NCBI GenBank assembly: GCA_018889975.1
Contig: CP076546.1
Coordinates: forward strand, 310,001-374,000
DNA from: Bacillus sp. NP157
GTDB taxonomy: Bacteria > Pseudomonadota > Gammaproteobacteria > Xanthomonadales > Rhodanobacteraceae
DNA: 64,000 bases
Reading direction: 5' to 3'
Of this stretch, positions 47,052 to 56,555 are shown in pieces. The notes beneath the pieces were generated by a model. That model worked only from the letters and a program-made list of their open reading frames with translations. It had not been told where the DNA came from and did not search any database. A program made the position numbers and the translations under genes. Each line of letters starts with the position of its first letter. Position 1 is the first letter of the stretch.

Positions 47052-48161
47052 TTACTGGGCGCGGTCGACGTTGTAGTTGGCGGCCGCGGCGTTGCTGATG
47101 ATGCCGGAGAGCGGCAACAGCTGGCTGATCAGTCGATTCCAGCGGGTGATGCCTGCTGCGCCGACAAAAACGACGTCGCCGGGCTGCACGTCGAAGTGAT
47201 CACCCAGGGCGTAAGCCGTCGGCGAGCGGGCGTCGAGCTGGTAGACAGATGCCGGGTCGTGATCCAGGTCTTTCATGCCGCGGATGACGTAAACCGCCTT
47301 GCCCTTCGACGTGCTCTGGTTGAGCCCGCCTGCCTGGCCGATAGCCTGGGTGAGCGTGAGGCTGTCGATCTTGAACTTCAGCGGGCCCGGGCGAAGCACT
47401 TCGCCGACCACGTAGACTTCCTGCCGGTCATTGAAGGGCAGGAACACGCGATCGCCGGCCTTGAGGTAGATGTCGCTCGCCGAGGTACCGCCACGGCGCA
47501 TGGCATCCAGGTTCAGATGGTAATCGTGGCCGTCGCGGGTAAGTACGAGGCCGGAAAGGTTCGCCATGTCCGGGTTCACGACCGCGGCGCCCATGGCGCG
47601 GCCGAGCGTGAGCGGCGCGGTGTCGAACACCTGTGCGTCGGTGCGTACGAAGGCACCTTCCATCACCACGCGCGAACTGCCGTAGGTAATGATCGAGATA
47701 TCGACCTGCGGGTCTTCGACGTACGGCGCGAGGCGCTGGGTGATCAGCGTACGCAGCTGCTCGACCGTCATGCCATCGACCTTGACCACGCCGGCGAACG
47801 GATAAAAAAGCGTGCCGTCCGAGCGCACTGCGCGCCCGTTGGCGGCCGCCACCTGCTGCGGACCGGCAGGGGAGGTCAGCTCGGGATGTTCCCAGACGGT
47901 GATGTACAGCGTATCGCCGACACCAATGTGGTACGGACCGGGCCGATAATCGAGCAGTTCCTGCGGAACCTGCGTGTGGTCGCGCGTCGCGCTGTCCATC
48001 GCCAGCAGCTTGCGCGTGATCGGGACGATCTCAACGGCGCCAGCGGTCGCATCGTCTTCGCGGAAGATTTTCGACGTGGAGACGTTCTGGCCAGGTACGA
48101 ATGCACAACCGTGCAACATGGCTGCGCCGAGAAGCAGCGCACTGAGGAAAACAACTTTCAT
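47052..48161 (-). CDS. wza: Outer-membrane polysaccharide export lipoprotein Wza/GfcE
   Basis: 369 residues. Lipoprotein signal with lipobox LHGC (Cys19). The Poly_export domain (YHIGVGDTLYITVWEHPEL, about 77-95) is followed by SLBB domains (RQEVYVVGEVLRPGPLKF), and the C-terminal segment WNRLISQLLPLSGIIS is the amphipathic helix that forms the outer-membrane alpha-barrel in Wza. It makes the exit channel for the polysaccharide and partners the tyrosine kinase encoded on the other arm. It lies between the gfcA-like gene (100 bp) and yjbF. Confidence 0.95.
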   Translation of the reverse strand: MKVVFLSALLLGAAMLHGCAFVPGQNVSTSKIFREDDATAGAVEIVPITRKLLAMDSATRDHTQVPQELLDYRPGPYHIGVGDTLYITVWEHPELTSPAGPQQVAAANGRAVRSDGTLFYPFAGVVKVDGMTVEQLRTLITQRLAPYVEDPQVDISIITYGSSRVVMEGAFVRTDAQVFDTAPLTLGRAMGAAVVNPDMANLSGLVLTRDGHDYHLNLDAMRRGGTSASDIYLKAGDRVFLPFNDRQEVYVVGEVLRPGPLKFKIDSLTLTQAIGQAGGLNQSTSKGKAVYVIRGMKDLDHDPASVYQLDARSPTAYALGDHFDVQPGDVVFVGAAGITRWNRLISQLLPLSGIISNAAAANYNVDRAQ

Positions 48162-48261
48162 TTGGCCCTGGGCCCCTGCATCGCCCGCAATCCAATTGCC
48201 GGCTCATGAAACGAAGCGTGCCGGGGAGGCCCGGCACGCTGACTACACGTTCAAGCGTGGA

Positions 48262-48639
48262 TTAGCGCGAGCCGGTGGTACCGGTCGAACCAGTCGAACC
48301 GGTGGTGCCGCCGGTCGAGCCACCCGTGCCCGGACCCGTACCGCCGCCCGTGTTGTCGTCGCCGCCGTGATGGTTGCTGCCACCGCCATTGGCTGCGCCA
48401 ACAGCCACCGCAGCGACTGCAACGGCGCCACCCACATAAAGAGCGGTCATCGTGCCAGCCGTCGCGGCACCAGCGCCCGAGGCGCCACCGGCAACTTCCG
48501 GCGTGGCATCAGCGTTGGTCGAGGTAGCGGTCTGTGCAGCCGGAGCGGCCGGTGCCACCGGGGTCGCCGGCGCGGTCTGCTGGGCAAACGCCGAGCCAAC
48601 CAGCGAGACGGAGATCAGGGCGGCAAAAAGCTTCTTCAT
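48262..48639 (-). CDS. GfcA/YjbE-like small secreted Thr/Gly-rich protein
   Basis: 125 residues. Signal peptide MKKLFAALISVSLVGSAFA, an Ala/Pro/Thr-rich stretch, a glycine-rich hydrophobic segment (LYVGGAVAVAAVAVGAAN), then a His/Asp patch and a Gly-Thr-Ser repeat tail. This is the same architecture as E. coli GfcA and YjbE, the first genes of the gfc and yjb operons. It is first in this operon, which supports the match more than sequence identity can. AGGGGA precedes the ATG at good distance. The precise role is unknown. Confidence 0.75.
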   Translation of the reverse strand: MKKLFAALISVSLVGSAFAQQTAPATPVAPAAPAAQTATSTNADATPEVAGGASGAGAATAGTMTALYVGGAVAVAAVAVGAANGGGSNHHGGDDNTGGGTGPGTGGSTGGTTGSTGSTGTTGSR

Positions 48640-48832
48640 GTAGTTCCCCTCCATGAGTTTCGGAAAATGATGCTGGTCGCGAGTATAGCGGGTGATCTCA
48701 AAAAAATGCGAGACCGACGGTCGGGCGTGCCCGGTTGCACGGTGCACGATGCGTGACGCTGGTCGGTCCTTCCATCGTGAGCTAGCCTTGCAGGCTTGGT
48801 TCGTAAGCCCGGACGGCTTGGGAGAGTGTCGC
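48640..48832. promoter_or_regulatory. Divergent control region of the two exopolysaccharide arms
   Basis: 193 bp between gfcA-like (-) and the phosphatase gene (+). It holds a minus-strand -10 TATACT at 48687-48682 (43 nt before the gfcA-like ATG) and two 11-bp palindromes, GACCGACGGTC (48712-48722) and TGCACGGTGCA (48736-48746). No clear plus-strand -10 is seen. Confidence 0.55.
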
Positions 48833-49264
48833 GTGTTCAAGCGCATCCTGACGGTATGCATCGGAAATATCTGTCGCAGTCCAACTGCCGAGTATGTGCT
48901 CAAGGCGCATCTGCCGGCAGACGTCATCGTCACGAGCGCCGGTATTTCGGCACTTGCCGGGAAACCGGCGGATCCGATGGCGCAGGCGCTCATGCTTGAA
49001 CACGGTATCGATGGCAGCGCCCACCTGGCACGCCAGCTGACCAGCAGGATGCTCCGGGAGGCCGACCTCGTCCTCGGGATGGAGAAGGCGCATGTCGCCG
49101 AGATGATTCGCATGGCGCCCGAGGCGAGCGGCAAGATCTTCCTGCTGGACAAGTGGACCGGTGGTCGTGACATCGCCGACCCCTACCGGCAACAGCGCGA
49201 AGCGTTCGAGCACGTGTACCTTCGGATCGAAGAGGCGGTGGAAGGCTGGCGTAAGTACCTCTGA
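48833..49264 (+). CDS. wzb: Low-molecular-weight protein tyrosine phosphatase (Etp/Wzb type)
   Basis: 143 residues. The active site CX5R is at Cys9-Arg15 (CIGNICRS), and the general-acid Asp is in DIADPYRQ near the C-terminus. It dephosphorylates the C-terminal tyrosine cluster of the cognate Wzc/Etk kinase, which cycles polysaccharide assembly. The GTG at 48833 is chosen because it gives the family N-terminus (FKRILTVCIG) and has GGGAG about 8 nt upstream; a longer reading from 48692 is not supported. Confidence 0.92.
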   Translation: MFKRILTVCIGNICRSPTAEYVLKAHLPADVIVTSAGISALAGKPADPMAQALMLEHGIDGSAHLARQLTSRMLREADLVLGMEKAHVAEMIRMAPEASGKIFLLDKWTGGRDIADPYRQQREAFEHVYLRIEEAVEGWRKYL

Positions 49265-49572
49265 TTCGATAATGGCCATGGCAGGGTAATTCTAACCAAG
49301 GGCCACTTCCGCTATCATCGACGGGTTGTGCGATCTGCGGCGCCCTGGATCATTCGATGCGGCGCGCGGAGGGGAAGGAAGCCGGTTCTGCCGGGCTTGG
49401 CAAGGTAATGCCATAGCGGTCGCCTGAATACCCATCTCTCCGTACCGTCACGTGGCGAAAGCTTGCGTGGCGCCGTTGGCGCGTTCTCAACCTCGCAGCG
49501 TCCCTTGCTGCGTGTCGTAGGTGCGCACAGGGTGCGCAGCAGTACTTTCCTTGGATGGGGCACGTGCCAACC
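49265..49572. other. Intergenic region upstream of the tyrosine kinase gene
   Basis: 308 bp. A possible promoter is TTCTAA (49290-49295), 17 bp, TATCAT (49313-49318). No ops/JUMPstart element (GGCGGTAG-type) is recognised. The remainder shows no gene. Confidence 0.45.
49290..49318 (+). promoter_or_regulatory. Possible promoter of the wzc operon
   Basis: TTCTAA and TATCAT with a 17-bp spacer; the -35 is weak. It lies about 250 bp before the kinase start, leaving a long leader. Confidence 0.35.
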
Positions 49573-51774
49573 ATGGCCGACACAAATTCTTCCAGTCAGC
49601 GCGACGACGACATCGACCTCAGCGAACTCGTCGGGGCGCTCCTTGACCAGCGCTGGCTGATCATCGGCATCACCGCGTTCTTTTTCGTCGTCAGCGTGGC
49701 GTACGCCATCCTCGCGACGCCGGTCTACCAGGCCAACGCCATCGTCCAGGTCGAGCAGAAGGTCCCGAACCTGCCGGGCCTGAGCGCGCTGACCCAGACG
49801 CTTGGCGCATCGAGCTCCGAGGCGACGACCGAAATCGCACTGGTCACCTCCCGCACGGTGATCGGCCAGGCGGTTGACGAGCTCGGCCTGACCACGGACG
49901 TCCAGCCCAAGCGCTTCCCGATGATCGGCGACTTCGTCGCCCGACACTTCTCGCCCGACCATGCCGGCGACGTGGCTTCGCCGTGGCTCGGCTTCAAGAG
50001 CTACGACTGGGGTGGTTCGGCGATCCGTGTTTCCGCCCTGGACGTGCCGCGCGGTTTTCTCGACCAGGCGCTCATCCTGGTCGCGGGAACGGGTGGCTCC
50101 TTTACCGTCCTGAATGGCGATGGCGACACGCTCGTCGCCGGCAAGGCTGGCGCACCGGCGTCGGGCCACGGCGTATCGATCACGGTGGAGTCGCTCAAGG
50201 CCAACGCCGGGACGCGGTTCGTCGTCGTCCGCCATCGTCCGCTGACGGTCATCAGCCAGCTGCAGATCGCCATCGCCGCGGCGGAGCAGGGCAAGGACTC
50301 GGGCATCATCGAGCTGACCTACAACGACACGAACCCGGAGCTCGCCGCCTCGTTGCTCGACCACGTGAGCCAGGGCTACGTCGAACAGAATATCAACCGT
50401 AATTCCGCCGAAGCAGCGAACAGCCTCAAATTCGTTCGCCAGCAGATGCCGATCGTTCGCGGTGACCTCGAAAAGGCGACGGCAGCCCTTTCGGCGTTCC
50501 AGTCGCGCGCGCATTCGGTCGACATTACCCTGCAGACCAAGGGCCTGCTGGACCAGGAAGTGGCGGTCGAGAGCGCGATCCAGGAACTGCGCACCCAGTT
50601 GCCCGACCTGGAGCGCCGCTTCACCGCCATACATCCGGCCTACCGTGCCCTCACGCAGCAGATCGGCCAGTTGGAAGCGAAGAAGGCCGTGCTCGAGAAG
50701 CAGGTGGGCACGCTGCCCGATACGCAGCAGGAGCTGCTCCGCCTGACCCGCGACGTCCAGGTCACGAACGAGACCTATACCGGCCTCCTCAACCAGGCGC
50801 AGCAGCTCGACATCGCGCGGGCCGGCACCGTCGGCAACGTCCGCATCATCGATCCAGCCGCCGTGGATACGACCCAGCCGGTCAAGCCCCGCAAGGCGGT
50901 GATCGTCATCGGCGGCACGTTCCTCGGTGGTGTGTTCGCGCTTGCGCTCGTGTTCCTGCGCCGCATGTTGAACAGGGGCGTGGAAGACCCGTCCGAGATC
51001 GAGCAACTGGGCTTGCCGATCTATGCCTCCATTCCGGTGAGCGACATCGAAAAAACCTCGTCCGTGCGCGGCAAGCGGATCAAGGGCGACGGCCACCAAC
51101 ACCTGCTGGTCGTTACCGACCCGGCCGACCTTGCGTCCGAGTCGCTGCGCAGCCTGCGCACGAGCCTGCATTTCGCGCGCATGGAGGCCAAGAACAACGT
51201 CTTGATGATCTCCGGTTCCAGCCCGGAGGCCGGCAAGACCTTCGTTTCGGCCAACCTTGCCGCCGTGATCGCCCAGGCGGGCCAGCGCGTCCTGCTCATC
51301 GACGGCGACATGCGCAAGGGTGCGCTGCACCGCGTGATGGGCGGCAAGCCCGAGCGTGGCCTGTCCGACGTCGTTTCGGGCCAGCTTTCGATCGAGGAAG
51401 TCACCCGTACCGTTCCCGGCGTGGACACGCTGCACTTCATCTCCCGTGGCAAGGTGCCGCCGAATCCGTCGGAATTGCTGATGGGCTCGCGCTTCACGGC
51501 GATGATCGAGGAAGCGCGGTCGCTGTATGACCTGGTGCTGATCGATACGCCGCCGATCCTGGCGGTTACCGATGCCGCCGTCATCGGCCAGCATGCAGGC
51601 ACCAGCCTGCTGGTGGTCCGCTTCGGCCTCAACCAGGCTCGTGAGATTGCCGTCGCGAAGCAGCGATTCGAACAGAATGGGGTTGCCCTGAAGGGCGCCA
51701 TCTTCAATGCCGTGGAGCGCAGGGCATCGGGTTACTACTCGTACGGTTATTACGAGTACAAATCCGCGACCTGA
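49573..51774 (+). CDS. wzc: Polysaccharide copolymerase tyrosine autokinase (Wzc/Etk)
   Basis: 733 residues. A Wzz domain with two transmembrane helices (about 27-47 and 440-460) brackets a large periplasmic coiled-coil region with [14 protein letters not shown]. The cytoplasmic BY-kinase domain has Walker A SSPEAGKT, Walker A' VLLIDGDMR and Walker B LVLIDTPP. The C-terminus is a tyrosine cluster (YYSYGYYEY) for autophosphorylation. It controls chain length and export together with Wza and the phosphatase. ATG at 49573 is preferred; 49555 would add six residues without a ribosome site. Confidence 0.95.
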   Translation: MADTNSSSQRDDDIDLSELVGALLDQRWLIIGITAFFFVVSVAYAILATPVYQANAIVQVEQKVPNLPGLSALTQTLGASSSEATTEIALVTSRTVIGQAVDELGLTTDVQPKRFPMIGDFVARHFSPDHAGDVASPWLGFKSYDWGGSAIRVSALDVPRGFLDQALILVAGTGGSFTVLNGDGDTLVAGKAGAPASGHGVSITVESLKANAGTRFVVVRHRPLTVISQLQIAIAAAEQGKDSGIIELTYNDTNPELAASLLDHVSQGYVEQNINRNSAEAANSLKFVRQQMPIVRGDLEKATAALSAFQSRAHSVDITLQTKGLLDQEVAVESAIQELRTQLPDLERRFTAIHPAYRALTQQIGQLEAKKAVLEKQVGTLPDTQQELLRLTRDVQVTNETYTGLLNQAQQLDIARAGTVGNVRIIDPAAVDTTQPVKPRKAVIVIGGTFLGGVFALALVFLRRMLNRGVEDPSEIEQLGLPIYASIPVSDIEKTSSVRGKRIKGDGHQHLLVVTDPADLASESLRSLRTSLHFARMEAKNNVLMISGSSPEAGKTFVSANLAAVIAQAGQRVLLIDGDMRKGALHRVMGGKPERGLSDVVSGQLSIEEVTRTVPGVDTLHFISRGKVPPNPSELLMGSRFTAMIEEARSLYDLVLIDTPPILAVTDAAVIGQHAGTSLLVVRFGLNQAREIAVAKQRFEQNGVALKGAIFNAVERRASGYYSYGYYEYKSAT

Positions 51775-51820
51775 TCCATGCCGTGGGCCTCGGCCCGCAC
51801 ACGAACAGTACGGAAACGAT

Positions 51821-53098
51821 ATGCACGCTCTTGATGACGCAAAAATCGCACTGATCGGCCTCGGGTACGTAGGCCTGCCGCTCGCCGTTGAGTTCGGCAA
51901 GCGTTATGCGACGGTCGGTTTCGACATCGATGCCGGGCGCATCGCGGAGCTGCGTGCCGGCACGGATCGCACCCTTGAAGTGGAGCCGGAACTGCTCGGC
52001 GAGGCCACCCACCTATCGTTCGAAAGCCAGCTTGAGGCGATCGCCGGCTGCAACGTCTTCATCGTGACGGTGCCTACCCCCATCGATTCGGCCAAGCGCC
52101 CCGACCTGACCCCGCTCGTGAAGGCGAGCGAGGCGCTCGGCAAGGTGCTCAAGCGTGGCGATATCGTCGTGTACGAGTCCACGGTCTACCCGGGTTGCAC
52201 GGAAGAGGTGTGCGTGCCGATCCTCGAGCGCGTCTCGGGCCTGTCGTACAACGAAGATTTCTTTGCCGGTTACAGTCCCGAGCGGATCAACCCGGGCGAC
52301 AAGGATCATCGGGTCACCAACATCCGCAAGGTCACCTCGGGCTCGAATCCCGGGATCGCCGACTTTGTCGACGCGCTCTACGCAAGCATCATCGAAGCTG
52401 GCACCTACAAGGCCAGCTGCATCAAGGTCGCCGAGGCGGCCAAGGTCATCGAGAACACGCAGCGCGACCTCAATATCGCCCTGGTCAATGACCTTGCGAT
52501 GCTGTTCAACAAGCTGGGCATCGACACCCTGGAAGTCCTCGAGGCCGCCGGGACCAAGTGGAACTTCCTGCCGTTCCGTCCGGGACTGGTCGGCGGCCAT
52601 TGCATCGGCGTCGATCCCTACTACCTGACCCACAAGGCCCAGGAAGTGGGGCACCACCCGGACGTGATCCTGGCAGGCCGTCGCACCAACGATGGCATGG
52701 GCGCGTACATCGCCGGCGAAGTGATCCGCCTCATGGTGACCAAGGGGCTCAACCCCGTCCGTGCCCGGATCCTGGTCATGGGCCTGGCGTTCAAGGAGAA
52801 CTGTCCGGACCTGCGCAATACGCGCGTCGTCGACATCGTGGCGGCGCTCCGTGGCTATAACACCGAGGTCGACGTGTTCGACCCGTGGGTCGACAAGGCC
52901 GAGGCGGTCCATGAATACGGTCTCGAGCCGGTGGCCGCCCCGGTGGCCGGCGGCTACGACGCGATCCTGCTGGCGGTGGCGCACAAGGAGTTCGCGGACC
53001 TGGGCGCGCCCGGCATCCGGGCTTTCGGTAAGCCCGGCGCCGTGGTCTATGATGTGAAATACGTGCTGCCGCGTGACGCGGTCGACGGTCGACTCTGA
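51821..53098 (+). CDS. tviB: UDP-N-acetyl-hexosamine 6-dehydrogenase (TviB/WbpA type)
   Basis: 425 residues, UDP-sugar dehydrogenase family. Rossmann start [18 protein letters not shown], the middle motif [16 protein letters not shown] typical of the TviB/WbpA branch, and the catalytic Cys in [16 protein letters not shown]. It oxidises UDP-GlcNAc (or UDP-GalNAc) twice to the uronate using NAD. UDP-glucose cannot be strictly excluded. It starts 46 bp after wzc and is followed in 18 bp by an epimerase gene, so the pair should make an acidic sugar nucleotide. Confidence 0.9.
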   Translation: MHALDDAKIALIGLGYVGLPLAVEFGKRYATVGFDIDAGRIAELRAGTDRTLEVEPELLGEATHLSFESQLEAIAGCNVFIVTVPTPIDSAKRPDLTPLVKASEALGKVLKRGDIVVYESTVYPGCTEEVCVPILERVSGLSYNEDFFAGYSPERINPGDKDHRVTNIRKVTSGSNPGIADFVDALYASIIEAGTYKASCIKVAEAAKVIENTQRDLNIALVNDLAMLFNKLGIDTLEVLEAAGTKWNFLPFRPGLVGGHCIGVDPYYLTHKAQEVGHHPDVILAGRRTNDGMGAYIAGEVIRLMVTKGLNPVRARILVMGLAFKENCPDLRNTRVVDIVAALRGYNTEVDVFDPWVDKAEAVHEYGLEPVAAPVAGGYDAILLAVAHKEFADLGAPGIRAFGKPGAVVYDVKYVLPRDAVDGRL

Positions 53099-53116
53099 TT
53101 AAGAAGGCTTGTTCCT

Positions 53117-54136
53117 ATGAAAGTGCTGGTTACGGGTACGGCTGGGTTCATCGGGTCCCACGTGGCTATCAAGCTGCTGGAGCGGGGTGACGAGGTCATC
53201 GGGTTCGATAGCCTGAACGACTACTACGATGTCACCCTGAAGGAGGCCCGCCTGGCCCGCTTCATGGATCATCCGAACTACACCCACGTGAAGGGCGACC
53301 TCGCCGATCGCGAGGCGGTCGAGCGCGTGTTCGCCGAGCACAAGCCTGAGCGCGTCATCAATCTCGCCGCCCAGGCCGGTGTCCGCTACGCGGCGGAAAA
53401 CCCGCATGTCTATGTCACGAGTAACGTGACCGGTTTCCTGCATATCCTCGAGGGATGCCGGCACCACGGCGTGAAGCACCTTGTCTTCGCGTCCACGAGC
53501 TCGGTCTACGGGGCCAATCGCGACATGCCGTTCTCGGAGCACAGCTCGACCGAGCATCCGCTGACGCTTTACGCGGCCACCAAGAAGGCCAACGAACAGA
53601 TGGCGCATAGCTACGCCCATCTGTACGGCATCCCGTGCACGGGCCTGCGCTTCTTTACCGTGTATGGCCCCTGGGGCCGTCCGGACATGGCGCTGTTCCT
53701 GTTCACGAAGGCGATCCTGGAAGGCAAGCCGATCAACGTGTTCAATCACGGGCACCACAAGCGCAGCTTCACCTTCGTCGACGACATCGTCGAAGGCGTG
53801 GTGCTGGCGCTGGATAACGTTGCGACAGTCAACGAGGGTTGGGATGCGATGCATCCGGATCCGGCGGAAAGCGGTGTCGCGCCGTACCGGATTTTCAACA
53901 TCGGTAACGAGAACCCGGTTGAGCTGCTTACGTATATCAAGACGCTGGAGCAGTGCCTCGGTCGCGATGCCGTCATGAATCTCCTGCCGCTGCAGGCAGG
54001 CGACGTACCCGACACCGAAGCGGATATTGCCGACCTGAAGGAAACGCTCGGCTATCAGCCCAAAGTCTCGGTGGAAGAGGGCGTCGCCCGTTTCGTCGAG
54101 TGGTACAAATCCTATTACAAGGTCGCTGGCCACTAA
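53117..54136 (+). CDS. UDP-uronate 4-epimerase, CapI/GAE type
   Basis: 339 residues, short-chain-dehydrogenase fold. NAD motif TGTAGFIGS at 6-14, Tyr-x3-Lys in YAATKK near 155, and the CapI-specific [13 protein letters not shown] and [18 protein letters not shown]. This subgroup interconverts UDP-glucuronate and UDP-galacturonate; related enzymes act on N-acetylated uronates. Next to the TviB-like dehydrogenase the N-acetyl form is a reasonable alternative substrate. Confidence 0.88.
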   Translation: MKVLVTGTAGFIGSHVAIKLLERGDEVIGFDSLNDYYDVTLKEARLARFMDHPNYTHVKGDLADREAVERVFAEHKPERVINLAAQAGVRYAAENPHVYVTSNVTGFLHILEGCRHHGVKHLVFASTSSVYGANRDMPFSEHSSTEHPLTLYAATKKANEQMAHSYAHLYGIPCTGLRFFTVYGPWGRPDMALFLFTKAILEGKPINVFNHGHHKRSFTFVDDIVEGVVLALDNVATVNEGWDAMHPDPAESGVAPYRIFNIGNENPVELLTYIKTLEQCLGRDAVMNLLPLQAGDVPDTEADIADLKETLGYQPKVSVEEGVARFVEWYKSYYKVAGH

Positions 54137-54200
54137 CCAGGGATAGGGAGCCCGTCGGGATGCATTCCGGCGGTTCCGGGTCAGGGGACCTCGGTAGCAG

Positions 54201-55466
54201 ATGGTTTTCAGGAACGCGGCAATCTTCATGAGCGGCACGGTATTGGCGCAAGCGGTCACGCTTGCGGCCGTGCCCGTGCTTGCACGCCTGTACGATCCCC
54301 ATGACTTCGGTGCGTTCGGCCTTTACACCACGATTTTGAGCATCCTGGGGGGTATCGGCTGCCTACGTTATGAGCTGGCGATCGTGCTGCCGAGGACTCG
54401 CCATGGCGGTGCACAGGTATTCGCACTCGCTGCCTTGGTGGCGGTGGCGTTATCGTTCCTTGTACTCATCGCCGTTGCGCTCTGGCGTGTCGAACTGGCT
54501 GCGCTGTTCAAGCAACCCACGTTTCGTACTCTCCTGTGGTGGATGCCGCCGTCCATCCTCGGATTGGCGGCATACCAGGCGCTCAACTACTGGGCCACGC
54601 GATCGTCGCGATTCAAGACACTGTCAAGCTCGCAGGTGTTCCGGGCCGTTGCCGTAACGGCGACGCAGGTGGGAAGCGCGGGCCAGATGGCGGCCGGTGG
54701 CGGACTGGTCGTCGGCCAGTTGGTCGGGCAGTGGGTGGCCAACGTCACGCTGTTCCGGCAGGTCGTACGACATGACCTGGCTGTCGTCAGGACCGCCCTC
54801 AGGCCGTCGCGCATGTGGCGACAGGCGCAGCGATATGCCTCGTTCCCGTTGCATGGGGCACCGCAGGCCCTGTTGAATTCGGTATCGCAAGCCATTCCCG
54901 TCCTCATGCTGGGCATGTATTTCGCCCCGGCAGTCGTCGGCCTGTACGTCATGACGAATCGCGTCGTTGCCGCTCCGATGACGCTTATCTCGCAAGGTGC
55001 GCGGCAGGCGTTCATGCCGAGCTTCGCGCGCCAGCTCAACGCGGGCGACCGGTTGTTGCCGCCATTGCGCCGTTACACATTGATCCTTGCCGGGCTGGGT
55101 CTTCCGGCGACCGTTCTGTTCGCACTATTTGGCGGAGTGCTGTTCGGCTTCGTCCTCGGCGAGCGCTGGACGGAAGCCGGACACTACGCTGGGTGGGTCG
55201 GTGTGTGGCTCTGGCTGGGCATGGCCAATGTGCCGGCGATCACCGTGCTTACGGTGTTGGAGCGGCAGCGCACGCAGTTGATCTACGAGATCGTCCTGTT
55301 ACTGGGGCGCGTCGCCGCGCTGGCTTCCGCGGCATGGACCCACTCGGCGCTGACGACCATTGCGTTGTTCTCCGTTGTCGGCGCCGCCGCGAACGGCTCC
55401 CTGGTACTGATCGGCCTCAGCGCCGCGCGAAAGCACGATGCACGACTCACTCTCACGGAGGCCTGA
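54201..55466 (+). CDS. wzx: Polysaccharide flippase, Wzx-like (MOP superfamily)
   Basis: 421 residues with about twelve hydrophobic segments and the typical start VFRNAAIFMSGTVLAQAVTL, followed by VPVLARLYDPHDFGAFGLYT. It flips undecaprenyl-linked repeat units across the inner membrane. It starts 64 bp after the epimerase gene; the following gene starts 1 nt after its stop. Wzx sequences are diverse, so the assignment rests on topology and context. Confidence 0.85.
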   Translation: MVFRNAAIFMSGTVLAQAVTLAAVPVLARLYDPHDFGAFGLYTTILSILGGIGCLRYELAIVLPRTRHGGAQVFALAALVAVALSFLVLIAVALWRVELAALFKQPTFRTLLWWMPPSILGLAAYQALNYWATRSSRFKTLSSSQVFRAVAVTATQVGSAGQMAAGGGLVVGQLVGQWVANVTLFRQVVRHDLAVVRTALRPSRMWRQAQRYASFPLHGAPQALLNSVSQAIPVLMLGMYFAPAVVGLYVMTNRVVAAPMTLISQGARQAFMPSFARQLNAGDRLLPPLRRYTLILAGLGLPATVLFALFGGVLFGFVLGERWTEAGHYAGWVGVWLWLGMANVPAITVLTVLERQRTQLIYEIVLLLGRVAALASAAWTHSALTTIALFSVVGAAANGSLVLIGLSAARKHDARLTLTEA

Positions 55467-55467
55467 C

Positions 55468-56550
55468 GTGGCCCAGTCACTTTCCGGCGCGCGTGCGTCC
55501 GTCGCCCCGACCGTCGCGGTGCACGTGGCGGGCGAGCCAACGGGCTTTGCTCGCCGTTGGATTCCGCTGCTGGAGTCACGCGGGGTGAACGTCCTGCAGG
55601 TCAATTGCTTTGGTGACGATGCCATCGATCGGTTGAAGGGCGCTGACGCGCTGATGTGGCATTGGTCGCACTCCGATGCGCGTGCCGTGCTGATGGCACG
55701 GCAGCTGCTCGCATCGGTCGAAGCGGCAGGGAAGGTCGTTTTCCCCGCATTGAGCACCGGGTGGCATTTCGACGACAAAGTGGGTCAAAAATACTTGCTG
55801 GAGGCGATTGGTGCGCCGCTGGTTCCGACGCATGTCTTCGTCCAGCGCGAAAGCGCACTGGCGTGGATAGAACAGGTTGCGTATCCGCTTGTATCGAAAT
55901 TGCGTGGCGGCGCGGGCTCGCAGAATGTCCGGCTGGTGCGGGATGTCCGCAGCGCCCGTGCCTTCGTTCGCCGGGCGTTCGGTCGGGGCATTCCACCGCT
56001 TGATCGTACGGCGCTCCTGCGGGATCGGTTTGTGCGCCTGGCGAGAAAGCCAGCGATGGAACGGCCTGGCCTCGCCCTGCGCGCCATCGCACGATGGCTG
56101 GTACCCAGCGCCGTCGAACGGGTGAAAGGTCGTGAATCGGGTTACGTCTACTTCCAGGACTTCCTGCCGGGGAATCGCTTCGATACCCGCGTGGTCGTGA
56201 TCGGTGGCCGGGCATTCGGCCTCAGGCGCTTCAATCGCGACGGCGACTTCCGCGCGTCAGGTAGCGGAAAAATCGACTATGACGCCTCGGCAATAGACCC
56301 GAGGTGCGTCGAGATCGCATTTGCTGCGTCCCGAAAGCTGGGGGCCCAGTGCCTTGCTTACGATTTCGTTTTTGACCAGACCGGCGCGCCGCTCATCGTC
56401 GAGGTCAGCTACGGATTTACATCGGCAGCCTATGACGCATGCGAGGGTTTCTGGACGGAAGACCTGGCATGGCATGCAGGGCGTGTCGAGCCAGAGGCGT
56501 GGATGGTGGATGGAATAATGGCTCAAATAACGGAATCTGAGGTCGTTTGA
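55468..56550 (+). CDS. ATP-grasp-fold protein in the exopolysaccharide cluster
   Basis: 360 residues. The N-terminus has a preATP-grasp-like region (VAVHVAGEPTGFARRW). The middle has the lysine-bearing strand PLVSKLRGGAGSQNVRLV, and the C-terminal half has RFDTRVVVIGGRAFGLRRF and LAYDFVFDQTGAPLIVEVS, where D and E would bind Mg-ATP. It resembles RimK/TupA-type ligases. In a polysaccharide cluster it may amidate or aminoacylate a uronic acid; that is an inference. The GTG at 55468 has GGAGG 6-7 nt upstream. Confidence 0.78.
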   Translation: MAQSLSGARASVAPTVAVHVAGEPTGFARRWIPLLESRGVNVLQVNCFGDDAIDRLKGADALMWHWSHSDARAVLMARQLLASVEAAGKVVFPALSTGWHFDDKVGQKYLLEAIGAPLVPTHVFVQRESALAWIEQVAYPLVSKLRGGAGSQNVRLVRDVRSARAFVRRAFGRGIPPLDRTALLRDRFVRLARKPAMERPGLALRAIARWLVPSAVERVKGRESGYVYFQDFLPGNRFDTRVVVIGGRAFGLRRFNRDGDFRASGSGKIDYDASAIDPRCVEIAFAASRKLGAQCLAYDFVFDQTGAPLIVEVSYGFTSAAYDACEGFWTEDLAWHAGRVEPEAWMVDGIMAQITESEVV

Positions 56551-56555
56551 TCGTC

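Noticed and set aside
48640-49572. JUMPstart/ops element for RfaH control of the exopolysaccharide genes
   Set aside because: No GGCGGTAG-type core is present in the divergent region or before wzc.
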